NCBI GenBank assembly: GCA_014238905.1
Contig: JABAAE010000001.1
Coordinates: forward strand, 108,712 to 172,711
Length of the DNA: 64,000 nt
From: Planctomycetota bacterium
Lineage (GTDB): Bacteria > Planctomycetota > Planctomycetia > Pirellulales > Pirellulaceae
Direction: 5' to 3'
How positions within the stretch are numbered: the first letter of the stretch is position 1; every line of letters starts with the position of its first letter. Under the pieces are notes generated by a model that saw nothing but the letters and a program-made list of their open reading frames with translations, made no database searches and was not told where the DNA came from. A program made the position numbers and the translations under genes. This document shows, piece after piece, positions 53,658 to 62,933 of the stretch.

Positions 53658-56267
53658 ATGAAAATCCTGAGAATCACTTTCCTGTTTGTCCTTGGCATCG
53701 CCTGCTCGATCTTGGGCGTCGAGGCTGATGACGACCCCCTTTCACTGCAACGTGTCAGAGAATTGGGTCGGATGAAATCTAGATTTTTGAAAAAAAACAC
53801 CACCGAAAAACAAACTTTCCAGGTTGTTCCCAAGGCTGATCTTGCCCACTTTCAAAAATCGATCGAACCCATTTTGAAAAAGAGCTGCAGCGGATGCCAT
53901 GGTCCCCAAAAGTCCGAGGGAAGGCTTCAAATCGCCAAATTAAATCCTGACTTGTTGACCGGGCCCGATGTTGAGCGATGGCGTGAAATTTACAATGTCC
54001 TGAGCAACTCAGAAATGCCGCCGGAGGACGAGACGGAATATGCGTTGGCCGACGCCGATCGTGGCAACATCACTAATTGGCTCAGCGAAGAAATCAATAA
54101 GGCGTCTTTTGTCCGCCGTAACAATTCAAGACACTCGTCCTTTCGCCGCATGACGAAATATGAATACAACTACGCGCTTCAGGATTTGCTGGGTCTGGCC
54201 TATCCCCTGGCCGAAAAACTGCCACCGGAGCCCGTATCGGAAGCAGGCTTTAAAAATAGTTCTGGACTCTTGCAGATGTCAGCCATGCAGTTTGAGGTTT
54301 ATCGTGAGATTGGGCTTAAGGCACTCAAACGAGCCACCGTACAGAGTGAACGTCCTAAACCGGTAACTTACATCATTTCGATGCAGAAAGAATTAGCGAA
54401 GGCAACCTCGAAAAACAAATCTAAGGCATTCGACAAAAATGATAAAAACTTTAGTAGCCAGCGAAATCGACAACATTTGTTTAATCAAGAAACCGGTCAG
54501 GGAATCCATTACTCTGGAGGAACGATAAAACCTCGTGAGGATGCGGTCGCAGGGCAATCGCCCTCCGTTTCACCAGTTGTACTAAGTCTCCCCCGATCCA
54601 ATGAACTGAAGCTGAACCTGGATCGGTTCCTCCCGGATGAAGGCACCATGCGTGTTAGCATCCGGGCTAGTCGATCGAATCTGAATGCCAATGAATATGC
54701 AAGCCTGCGTTTGATTTTCAGCGCCCACACCAGTAACGACGCCCGTTTTTCTCAAGTGATCAGTGAACGCGACATCGCGGTCACCACACCTCCCAACCAA
54801 CCAGAGTTTATTCACTTTGATATTCAACTGGGGGACATTCAGCGTAACCCGTTTCGAAAATTGGCAACGCCATTCCCCAGGCGAGATGAATTCCTGTCCA
54901 TACGAAATATCTCCAATGCAAGTCATCAAAAAGATCCTCTTCGGGTTCTTATTGACTACATTGAAATCAGCGCTCCGTTCCATGAACAATGGCCACCGAA
55001 AACGCATACAGATATTTTCATCAACAGCCAAAACAAAAGTGATGAAAAAATATACGGTCGGGAAGTGCTCGCCCGATTCATGAATCGGGCTTGGCGTCGC
55101 CCCGTCACGACTCAGGAGATAGACACGTTCATGGTGCTGTTTGCCAAGTATCGTCCTGAATTTGAAACTTTCGAAGAGGCCATGTTGGAGGTTTTGGCGA
55201 CGGCATTGGTAACGCCGGAGTTCCTTTACCTCGCTCAAAGGGTTCCTCCGAGTGATTCCAAGAGTCCTAAGACGATCAGTGACTTGGAATTGGCAAGCCG
55301 TCTTTCGTTTTTTCTGTGGTCCAGTATTCCTGATGAGAAACTAATTCGACTCGCACAGGAAGGAAAACTGAAAGATCCAGAGGTGTTAATCAGTCAAGTC
55401 AAACGCATGCTGACAGACTCTCGTTCCAGAAGATTCTCCCAAAAATTCGTTCAACAGTGGCTCGGTCTGGATGGCCTGAACAACGTAACGCATATCAACG
55501 ACATCTCTTTGAAAGAGGCGATGCAAAATGAACCCATCGCCCTTTTTGATGAAATCCTGAGAAACAACGGCAGCGTTATGGACTTTATTCATTCTGATTA
55601 CGCAGTCGTCAACGAGCGTCTGGCTCGTCATTATAGAATTCCCGATGTTTACGGCCCTCACTTTCGCAAGGTATCCATCACGCCCCAAACGAACCGTGGG
55701 GGGATTTTGACGAATGCTGCGGCACTGGCGATGAACTCTGACGGCAAGGATTCCCACCCCCTCAAACGAGGCGTCTGGATGCTCGAGCGTATCCTTGGTG
55801 ATCCACCGCCTCCGCCGCCGGCTGATGTCCCGGAAGTCGATCTGACCGACCCAAACATCTTGAAAATGACGCTCAAGGAACGTATCGCCGACCACCGCAA
55901 CGAACCGGCTTGTATCTCTTGTCATGCTAAAATTGATCCCTGGGGCATCGCTTTTGAAAATTATGATGCCTTGGGAGCCTATCGTACTCGAATCAACAAC
56001 AGGCCGGTGGATGCAACATCAGAACTGTTCAATAAGCAAAACTTGGCCGGAATGGACGGTTTAAAGCGGTATTTGCTGATAGATCGGCAAGATCAATTTG
56101 CCAACAATCTGGTCCGGAAAATGACCGCTTATGCTCTTGGCCGAACATTGTCTTTCAGCGATCATGCCGACATGGACAGCATGACCATGCAATTCAGAAA
56201 ACGGGGTGATCGTCTTGTGGATTTGATAAACTTGATCGTCAGCAGTGAGCTTTTCCATGCGAAGTAG
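53658..56267 (+). CDS. PSCyt1 plus DUF1587/1595/1592/1588/1585 cytochrome c protein
   Basis: Start ATG 53658 gives a normal signal peptide (ITFLFVLGIACSILGVEA); an in-frame GTG at 53541 adds a second hydrophobic stretch and is less likely. Product is about 869 residues. A cytochrome domain binds haem at C77-x2-C80-H81 (CSGCH) with MPPEDE as likely distal Met; DUF1587 (FRRMTKYEYNYALQDLLGL), DUF1595 (ARFMNRAWRRPVT), DUF1592 (ELASRLSFFLWSSIPDEKL), DUF1588 (NRGGILTNAAALAMNSDG..HPLKRGVW, with a second CISCH) and DUF1585 (RYLLIDRQDQFANNLVRKMTAYALGR) follow. It is periplasmic and forms an operon with the DUF1552 gene 13 bases later. Confidence 0.93.
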   Translation: MKILRITFLFVLGIACSILGVEADDDPLSLQRVRELGRMKSRFLKKNTTEKQTFQVVPKADLAHFQKSIEPILKKSCSGCHGPQKSEGRLQIAKLNPDLLTGPDVERWREIYNVLSNSEMPPEDETEYALADADRGNITNWLSEEINKASFVRRNNSRHSSFRRMTKYEYNYALQDLLGLAYPLAEKLPPEPVSEAGFKNSSGLLQMSAMQFEVYREIGLKALKRATVQSERPKPVTYIISMQKELAKATSKNKSKAFDKNDKNFSSQRNRQHLFNQETGQGIHYSGGTIKPREDAVAGQSPSVSPVVLSLPRSNELKLNLDRFLPDEGTMRVSIRASRSNLNANEYASLRLIFSAHTSNDARFSQVISERDIAVTTPPNQPEFIHFDIQLGDIQRNPFRKLATPFPRRDEFLSIRNISNASHQKDPLRVLIDYIEISAPFHEQWPPKTHTDIFINSQNKSDEKIYGREVLARFMNRAWRRPVTTQEIDTFMVLFAKYRPEFETFEEAMLEVLATALVTPEFLYLAQRVPPSDSKSPKTISDLELASRLSFFLWSSIPDEKLIRLAQEGKLKDPEVLISQVKRMLTDSRSRRFSQKFVQQWLGLDGLNNVTHINDISLKEAMQNEPIALFDEILRNNGSVMDFIHSDYAVVNERLARHYRIPDVYGPHFRKVSITPQTNRGGILTNAAALAMNSDGKDSHPLKRGVWMLERILGDPPPPPPADVPEVDLTDPNILKMTLKERIADHRNEPACISCHAKIDPWGIAFENYDALGAYRTRINNRPVDATSELFNKQNLAGMDGLKRYLLIDRQDQFANNLVRKMTAYALGRTLSFSDHADMDSMTMQFRKRGDRLVDLINLIVSSELFHAK

Positions 56268-56280
56268 GAGTTAGCACATC

Positions 56281-57678
56281 GTGAACAATAACACAGTTTC
56301 TTTGAATCGTAGAAAATTCCTTTACGGTGCAGGGATCGCATTGGCCTTACCGAAATTTGAAACGTTTGCGGCGGGCCATCCAGATCCAAAAGATACGCCG
56401 AGACGTTTTGTAAGTATTTACCATCCTGATGGTGTTGGTCTGCCACTCAAAGCAGATCCTGCCTGGAAAGACTGGAGCTGGTTTCCACGGGGTGGCGAGA
56501 AAGATTTCGAGTTGACAAAAGTACTCGATGTACTCCAGCCATTGCGAAGTGAATTAACGATCTACTCAGGCCTGTCGCATCCTGCCGCGCGAACAGTCCA
56601 TGGCCATTCGAATGCCGATCAATACTTGACCGGTGCGGCGACAGGAAGCCATGGCCCCTATAAAAATTCAATTTCAGTCGATCAGGCCATTGCAGCTTAT
56701 GCCGGTAAATTCACTCGTCATTCTTCACTGGTACTTTCCACCAATGGTGGAATCGGTTCCCCACGTGGTGCACAGACACAGTCTTTCAATCGTGAAGGTC
56801 GGCCGGTTCCAGCGATGAATAAGCCAAAGCAGATCTTCGACATGCTGTTCATGACCAAAAGCAAAGATGCGGCGGCAACACTGGCAAGAAGCAAAAGTGC
56901 GTTGGACTTTCTCATCACCAATACGAAATCGCTGGGACGACAACTTTCCAATCACGATCAGCAAACGTTAAAACAATATCTTGACGCCGTTCGCGATACC
57001 GAGATAAAGTTGGCCAAAGCTCAAAAGTGGATTGATACACCCTTCCCAAAAGTGGATTCCAAAAATCTACATTTAGGTGCAGACCCAAAAGAAGCCCGAC
57101 TTTATTTCCAGACCATGTATGAATTGATCTATCTTGCATTTCTGAATGACTCAACTCGCGTGGCGACGTTTCAATTGGGCAGAGAGAATGGCGAGGGCCC
57201 TCACGACCTCTTATCAAGAGCTGTTGGTCTTAGTGCTGCCCATGGGCTAACTCATGCTGTTAAAAAACCAGATGGTTGGAAGAACCTTGGTACCTATAAT
57301 CGCTATCAAGCTGAAGAGTTCGGTCGGTTCGTCCAAAAATTAAAAGACACTTCCGAACCGTTTGGTCAGGGGAACATGCTGGACAATACTTTTGCGATGC
57401 ATGGCTCGGCCTCCAGCAGTTTCCACCTTTCTCGAAATTACCCTATTATTTCTGCCGGTGGAAAAAACCTCGGATTTAAAAACGGGCGATACCTCAAGTT
57501 TGGCGAAGGAAATGAAGACAACCAGGCAGGCGCCGGAATCGTTACCGATGCAGGCTGGAGAGGCAAAATGCATTCAGAAGAACTTCCATTGGCGAAGCTC
57601 TTTGTCACCATCCTGCAAAGACTGGGTGTCGAAACCGATACGTTCGCTGACGCAACCGGTGGACTGGATAGAGTTTAG
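56281..57678 (+). CDS. DUF1552 family Tat-exported protein
   Basis: The 465-residue protein starts at GTG 56281 with a twin-arginine-like signal (SLNRRKFLYGAGIALALPKF). The DUF1552 body follows: RFVSIYHPDGVGL, SGLSHPAARTVHGHSNADQYLTGA, SVDQAIA, LDAVRDTEI and LGRENGEGPHDLLS. It is the standard partner of DUF1592 cytochromes and has the alkaline-phosphatase-like fold, with unknown activity. It lies 13 bases after that gene, in the same operon. Confidence 0.93.
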   Translation: MNNNTVSLNRRKFLYGAGIALALPKFETFAAGHPDPKDTPRRFVSIYHPDGVGLPLKADPAWKDWSWFPRGGEKDFELTKVLDVLQPLRSELTIYSGLSHPAARTVHGHSNADQYLTGAATGSHGPYKNSISVDQAIAAYAGKFTRHSSLVLSTNGGIGSPRGAQTQSFNREGRPVPAMNKPKQIFDMLFMTKSKDAAATLARSKSALDFLITNTKSLGRQLSNHDQQTLKQYLDAVRDTEIKLAKAQKWIDTPFPKVDSKNLHLGADPKEARLYFQTMYELIYLAFLNDSTRVATFQLGRENGEGPHDLLSRAVGLSAAHGLTHAVKKPDGWKNLGTYNRYQAEEFGRFVQKLKDTSEPFGQGNMLDNTFAMHGSASSSFHLSRNYPIISAGGKNLGFKNGRYLKFGEGNEDNQAGAGIVTDAGWRGKMHSEELPLAKLFVTILQRLGVETDTFADATGGLDRV

Positions 57679-57842
57679 CATTTGATCTGTTGTAAATCGC
57701 CTTGAACAAACCGTAGCAACCTCGACCGCATCTGCTGAAACCCCCTCTCCAACCGGTTCGTCTGGGAGCGGTGGACGGGTTTCCGATAGTTGCAAATGCT
57801 ATGTAAAATGACAATCTTTCCAATCACTCGAAATGGTATGAC

Positions 57843-59048
57843 ATGAATAATCTATTGCCGTCCCGCCGCGAAGTCCTCTTGAGCTCTGGAGGGGTTTTGG
57901 TAGCGGGCAGCTTGAAAGGGACAGTCGATGCTCTTTCACAAGAGGTTACTGCCGCCAAAAATCCCCATAAGGATTTAATGTTCCGGACCACCGATCCGCG
58001 TAACGGCGAGCCCGAGTTGACTAAATTGGTCAACTCATGGCAGACACCGACAGAGTTGTTTTATGTGCGAAGCCATGCACCTAATCCTGAAATTGAAGTA
58101 GATCAGTTTCGGCTGAGTGTAGAAGGGCTGGTTCGTCGCCCCGGTACCTTTTCGATGGCTGATCTAATGAAGATGCCTTCGCATTTGACGACCGCTACAT
58201 TGACTTGTGCCGGAAATCGACGGTCTGAATACAATAGTAAAGAGTATCAGAATGTGCCCAAGGTGAGTGGGGTGCAGTGGGAAGCGGGTACGATTGGAAA
58301 CGCAACCTGGGAGGGTTGTCAACTCGCCGCCATTTTGAAGAGGGTCGAGGTCTTAGAAAATGCCAAACATGTTTGGTTTGAGGGACTGGACCAGATTCAA
58401 AAAAACAGTTCGATCATCGGTTTTGGTGGCTCAATACCCCTTGAGAAAGCGTTGGTTGACAATGGACCAGGTGCGCCACTGTTGGCCCACCAGATGAACG
58501 GCCAGCCACTGACGGCTGATCATGGGTTTCCGTTACGAATGGTCGTTCCCGGCTACATCGGTGCCCGAAGTGTCAAATGGTTGGGAAAAATAGTGGTGAG
58601 TGATCGTCCGTCGCCAAACCATTATGTTGCCAACGCATACAAGATCGTCACCAAGACCGATCCGTTGGATTGGGCGGAATCAGGGCCTATCTACCGATTT
58701 CCCATTAACGCGGCAATCTGCACACCCAAATCTGGTAGTCGCCTCTCGGCCGGGGCGATTGAACTGACCGGATACGCCTTACCGACCGGAAGAAGTCATA
58801 GCCAAATCAAGGATCTGATGATCTCAGCTGACGGCGGACGAGGATGGACACGCGGCAAACTCATCGGAAAAAAACAGGATTTTTGCTGGCAGCTTTGGAC
58901 CGCCAATGTTCAAGTCAACTCGAAAACAACCGAGCTGTTGTTAAGAGCAACCGATTCATCGGGCGGATTAATGCCGGCCAGGATCCCCTGGAACGCCAAG
59001 GGTTATTTAAGGAATTCGTGGTACCGACTTCCTGTTGAGGTTAGCTAG
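57843..59048 (+). CDS. Sulfite oxidase-type molybdenum enzyme, Tat-exported
   Basis: The 401-residue protein has a twin-arginine signal (SRREVLLSSGGVLVAGSL) and the sulfite oxidase fold. The molybdopterin-ligating Cys122 is in TLTCAGNRR, then GVQWEAGTIGNATWEGC, DHGFPLRMVVPGYIGARSVKWL and the C-terminal dimerisation domain (ISADGGRGWTRGKL, WNAKGYLRNSWYRLPV). There is no haem b5 domain, so electrons must pass to a separate carrier. It lies 164 bases after the DUF1592-DUF1552 pair; the haem protein of that pair is a possible acceptor. It may deal with sulfite released when sulfated polymers are used. Confidence 0.92.
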   Translation: MNNLLPSRREVLLSSGGVLVAGSLKGTVDALSQEVTAAKNPHKDLMFRTTDPRNGEPELTKLVNSWQTPTELFYVRSHAPNPEIEVDQFRLSVEGLVRRPGTFSMADLMKMPSHLTTATLTCAGNRRSEYNSKEYQNVPKVSGVQWEAGTIGNATWEGCQLAAILKRVEVLENAKHVWFEGLDQIQKNSSIIGFGGSIPLEKALVDNGPGAPLLAHQMNGQPLTADHGFPLRMVVPGYIGARSVKWLGKIVVSDRPSPNHYVANAYKIVTKTDPLDWAESGPIYRFPINAAICTPKSGSRLSAGAIELTGYALPTGRSHSQIKDLMISADGGRGWTRGKLIGKKQDFCWQLWTANVQVNSKTTELLLRATDSSGGLMPARIPWNAKGYLRNSWYRLPVEVS

Positions 59049-59274
59049 GCAACCAACTTGCCGATAGAGAACAATTCCGCTTAGCAGGAGGGCGACATCA
59101 GGAATCGTCCTGATGGTTCTCCCAGTGGTTTTTCATCGCATGAGAGCATGCCGAGGCCAATTCAATTGCCCCTTTCAATCCTGGAAAGTTCTGACTGGGG
59201 CCAATCAATCGATAATGACAACAGCGTAAGGAAGAAATTTCCCAATGGATGAACCAGGCACCTGACCCCTGTTG

Positions 59275-61026
59275 TCAATAACTCAATACGCATCCTATGT
59301 GTGAACGACTGCGGTAGCTTATCAGCGTAGCGCTCGAATCAATTTGCCACCCATAGTCCGCTCGCAATTCAATATTGGATTGCAACTGATACCGAAGACC
59401 GGCACCCATCCCCTGCAATCGCACCGTCGATGCCTCGCCGGGTAAAAGAGTGTGATTATAACCTTGGCCGTAGTCGTAAAAACCAAGGAATTTTAATTCG
59501 TCATCACTGTTGATCAGGCTAATCGGCTTGGTATGCAGTTCCAGGTTTAATATAAAACCGGAATCCTGCGCTGCCGTGTACAAATCGAATCCTCGTACCG
59601 AGTTGTAACCGCCAAGACCAAGCTGTTCGGTGACGATCAAATTGGCCTCAGAGAGTTGCCCGGTAAACCGGCCCACCAATTCCAGATTTCTATTCAGAGA
59701 CTGCCGTCTTTCAAGAAATCCCCGCGCGTAAAAATAATTAGCGGTCGAAAACGGACGAATTTGCTGAAAAGTTGGGCTACGATTTCCACCGCCAATATTT
59801 CCCGGGCTCAAATACCCGTCAGCTCCCAAATTCCAACTACCAGAAGCGTCTTCATATCGCCCCTGATAGCCCATCATCATCTGTACGATGCTGACCTCCT
59901 CGCCAAAAATGACGGCTCCGCCAAAGTCTAGATTATTATTGGTTTGCTTGACATCGAACCCCGACACAAACCCTTGTTTGTATTTTCCGTCAGATTTTAA
60001 CTCATGGTATTTTCGCCCAAGCACTTGCCAGGTCACGCCGCTTGAGGTTCCAAAAAAAGCAATCGGAGACGTGAATTCTGCATAGCTTCCATATAATGTG
60101 ACAATGTCCCGATTTTGCAGAGCCCGTGAATAAAAAGCGGAATGCGCGCCTAACTTGCTAAAATCGCTACTGGCGGTGTACTGATAGCCCGCTTGATCAT
60201 CACGGTTAAATGCATTGAACCAGTTGAATCCGTAAAAGGTTCGCTCCAAACCAGTTGATCGAGTTCCCGTATCTTCATAGCCGCTGTAAATTCGCCAAGG
60301 CAAATCGTCCTCGACATCAAACACAACATCGGTTTCCCCTCGATTTTCACCGGGCGTTAACTTCAAATCTACTTTTCGAAAAGGGTTGCGATTAAGCCAT
60401 TGTAAATCTTTTGAAAGCTCCGATTCGAAAACAGTATCGCCGGGGGAAATAAAGGGTTGCTTCAACAGAACATCGTTGTCAAAGAACTGAGATCCCTGCA
60501 CAATAACACGTCCCACCTTGGCCTCAGTGATGAGCACCTGAATAACACCATTGGTGATCTCTTGGTTTGATGGAATACTGACGTCCACCACCGGTTGATC
60601 TTGCCGGCGGTAATATAAAATCACATCGCGAACCAGCTCATTGAGCAGACGCATGCTCACCGGTTTGCCAAGATAGGCACCAGCTATTTCCTGGAACTCA
60701 GGCTCCTTCAGAATCACCAACCCCGACTCGCTTTTGACTTGAATTCCAGTCGCATCAATCGATCGAGCAGTCAATTTTTCTGGATCATCAAGAAAAATGA
60801 GACTCTTCAGCTGATCCAAAATGACCCTGTCATCACCCTCCAGCTCTTTCTGTTGGAAGGGGAAGGGCGTCGGTTTTGAGGACGGCGACGGGAGCCTGGG
60901 CAAATAACGATATCGGTCGTATTCTTTGTATTGCCTCAAATCCTGAGAAGCCAATGGAAAGGCCACAAATCCGCAAACCAGGATCATGGAGGAAATCGCG
61001 CCGAGAGTTAAAATTGATTTTTGCAC
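59275..61026 (-). CDS. Two-partner secretion outer-membrane pore (TpsB; ShlB/FhaC-like)
   Basis: The 583-residue protein has a signal peptide (to about residue 28), a Pro-rich linker, one or two POTRA domains (GIQVKSESGLVILKEPEF.., VLITEAKVGRVIVQGSQFF, then PFRKVDLKLTPGE) and a C-terminal beta-barrel of alternating aromatic strands. The barrel holds the family motif LGLGGYNSVRGFD and LRYQL near the end. It exports a large TpsA protein across the outer membrane. The GTG start follows agga by three bases. The cluster reads, on the minus strand, repeat-rich protein, TPR protein, TpsB. The frame stays open for 58 codons after its stop. Confidence 0.88.
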   Translation of the reverse strand: MQKSILTLGAISSMILVCGFVAFPLASQDLRQYKEYDRYRYLPRLPSPSSKPTPFPFQQKELEGDDRVILDQLKSLIFLDDPEKLTARSIDATGIQVKSESGLVILKEPEFQEIAGAYLGKPVSMRLLNELVRDVILYYRRQDQPVVDVSIPSNQEITNGVIQVLITEAKVGRVIVQGSQFFDNDVLLKQPFISPGDTVFESELSKDLQWLNRNPFRKVDLKLTPGENRGETDVVFDVEDDLPWRIYSGYEDTGTRSTGLERTFYGFNWFNAFNRDDQAGYQYTASSDFSKLGAHSAFYSRALQNRDIVTLYGSYAEFTSPIAFFGTSSGVTWQVLGRKYHELKSDGKYKQGFVSGFDVKQTNNNLDFGGAVIFGEEVSIVQMMMGYQGRYEDASGSWNLGADGYLSPGNIGGGNRSPTFQQIRPFSTANYFYARGFLERRQSLNRNLELVGRFTGQLSEANLIVTEQLGLGGYNSVRGFDLYTAAQDSGFILNLELHTKPISLINSDDELKFLGFYDYGQGYNHTLLPGEASTVRLQGMGAGLRYQLQSNIELRADYGWQIDSSATLISYRSRSHIGCVLSY

Positions 61027-61383
61027 TGTCCTGGAACTTTGCTAAAAATGAGGTGAATCCTGTTCCAGTATCGAACTCCTTCCGGATCCTTATTTGACAT
61101 TTTCGGTTAAGGTGCCATTCTCCTAGTTCTATGCAGTTGATTGCTTGAATCGAATATGATCAATATTACTATTCACCGGGAACTATCGCCTCGTAATCGA
61201 GGCACATCGACCAGCTTACGCTGAACAATCATTAAGGCCGGGAGAACCGGAGCGACTCCTTGATCCAGTAGATACGGGGGCCGAACCAACTATTCAAGCC
61301 ACGTCATGGGAGCGAAATGGGATCAAAGCAGACGACGCTGATCCAGCGTCATTTCAATTGGAATGATTCGGAACTCATCCAAA
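61027..61383. other. Intergenic region between TPR gene and tpsB-like gene
   Basis: No gene was recognised in the 357 bases. The spacing suggests a separate promoter for the TpsB gene on the minus strand. Confidence 0.45.
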
Positions 61384-62781
61384 TCACTTTTCCTTGGCTT
61401 CCTCAAGCATCTGTCGCGCCTGATCCTGACCTGGAAACGGTATGCCACTGGCAATCGCAGATTGTAGCGCGTTGGCCGCCACATCCCACCTGCCACGTTG
61501 GGCATAAACCTGGGCAGTTAAATAAGCATTTTCATGGCTGATGGACGTGCCGTTGGGTAGTGCGTTGAGTGCCGCTTCCGCTTCCCTGGCCCGGTCGTTC
61601 TGAAGTAATATCCAAGCGTAAGTAATAATTGCCTCAGCTCGTGATGAGGTGTTCTTGTTTTGAGAAATTTGAAAATTTCGGCGAGCATACTGCAGGGCGG
61701 TTTTTTTCTTTTTCAGATCATCCGATCCGGCCAATACCCGGGATAGCTCGTTGGTCGCAGCAAAACTGCTTGGCGACTGGAGCACCGCTCGATTCAGGAG
61801 ATTTTCCGCCTCCGGCAAATCACCCTCCACACGGGCAATTCGTGCTGCCAGAACCAAACCACCAAGAGAATCTTCTTCCAACTGGAGTGCTGCCTTGACA
61901 TTTTCCTTTGCAAAAGGAATGAGCCCAACGCCCAGAGCCCACTCAGCAACCGTCAATCTCACGCGAATATCATCACCTTTTGACTTGATCGCCGAATCCA
62001 TGTATTTCCGGGCTTCATCATCCATCCCAACGTCCGAGTAGAGTCGGCCCATCGCGATGCCAACAGGCGGTGTGTTTTCGTCCATCTTTGCCATAGCAGA
62101 AAGGCTCTCTTCTGCCTCACTATACTGTTTCATTTTAAAAAAGACTCTTGCCAAACTTCCATGTGGAATTGGGTTTTTGGGTTCCATAACAAGCCATTTT
62201 TTCAATGATTCCGCAGCCTGAGCATGCCGGCCCTGCATCTCATACAACGACCCGATGCCAGCATGGATCCGAATCATTAGATTTCGCAAACGGAATTCGT
62301 TTCCATCGTATTGCTCGGCCAATTGCGCCCCACGGGTGTAGGCCAATTCCGCAATGGTCAGTTTTTTTCCGCGTAATGCTAAATCCCCAAGCAAGATCAC
62401 AGCTTCTGGATCTGCCGGCCGATCAATTACAGCTTGGTCAACTTCAGCCTCAGCATCGGAGACTCGTCCAGTCGAAAGAAACAGCAACGCCATCATGGTA
62501 CTCGGCGGGGCTAGCTCCGGATGTTGCTTTGACGCAAGTTCCAATGATTTTTTGGCCAACTTGAAATTGCCTTTGCCGAATTCCACCACCGCCAGCTCAA
62601 CATCTTGGAATTGATCACTATATTGTTCTACCGTGGGTGCAAGTAACTGCCGAGCTGTCAGCTGAGCAAATAACGTTTGGTGACTGAATGTCGACGTCAA
62701 AAGAAAAATCAGCCAAAACACTGCTGGACAATAAACAGACCTACCGTCCGAGCTACTTTGATTGGTGGTTAAACAGATCAT
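61384..62781 (-). CDS. Secreted or periplasmic TPR-repeat protein
   Basis: ATG 62781 is preferred over TTG 62799 because agga lies six bases upstream. The product is about 465 residues with a signal peptide (YCPAVFWLIFLLTSTFSHQTLFAQ) and at least ten tetratricopeptide-like helix pairs (for example GKGNFKLAKKSLELASKQHPELAPPS, PADPEAVILLGDLALRGKKL, GRHAQAAESLKKWLVMEPKNP). It probably acts as a scaffold for the neighbouring two-partner-secretion system. No enzyme motif was seen. Confidence 0.85.
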   Translation of the reverse strand: MICLTTNQSSSDGRSVYCPAVFWLIFLLTSTFSHQTLFAQLTARQLLAPTVEQYSDQFQDVELAVVEFGKGNFKLAKKSLELASKQHPELAPPSTMMALLFLSTGRVSDAEAEVDQAVIDRPADPEAVILLGDLALRGKKLTIAELAYTRGAQLAEQYDGNEFRLRNLMIRIHAGIGSLYEMQGRHAQAAESLKKWLVMEPKNPIPHGSLARVFFKMKQYSEAEESLSAMAKMDENTPPVGIAMGRLYSDVGMDDEARKYMDSAIKSKGDDIRVRLTVAEWALGVGLIPFAKENVKAALQLEEDSLGGLVLAARIARVEGDLPEAENLLNRAVLQSPSSFAATNELSRVLAGSDDLKKKKTALQYARRNFQISQNKNTSSRAEAIITYAWILLQNDRAREAEAALNALPNGTSISHENAYLTAQVYAQRGRWDVAANALQSAIASGIPFPGQDQARQMLEEAKEK

Positions 62782-62933
62782 AGGAATTCCTGCGTTCAAA
62801 CAGTTAAGATTAGTTGACTGCGTACAACATTATAGGGGAGGACCCTAAACTTTACTGGAATTGAAATTAATAGATCGGATAGCCATGCAAGATACGATCG
62901 TATCATTTCCACACTGGCAAAGGTCAATCACCG

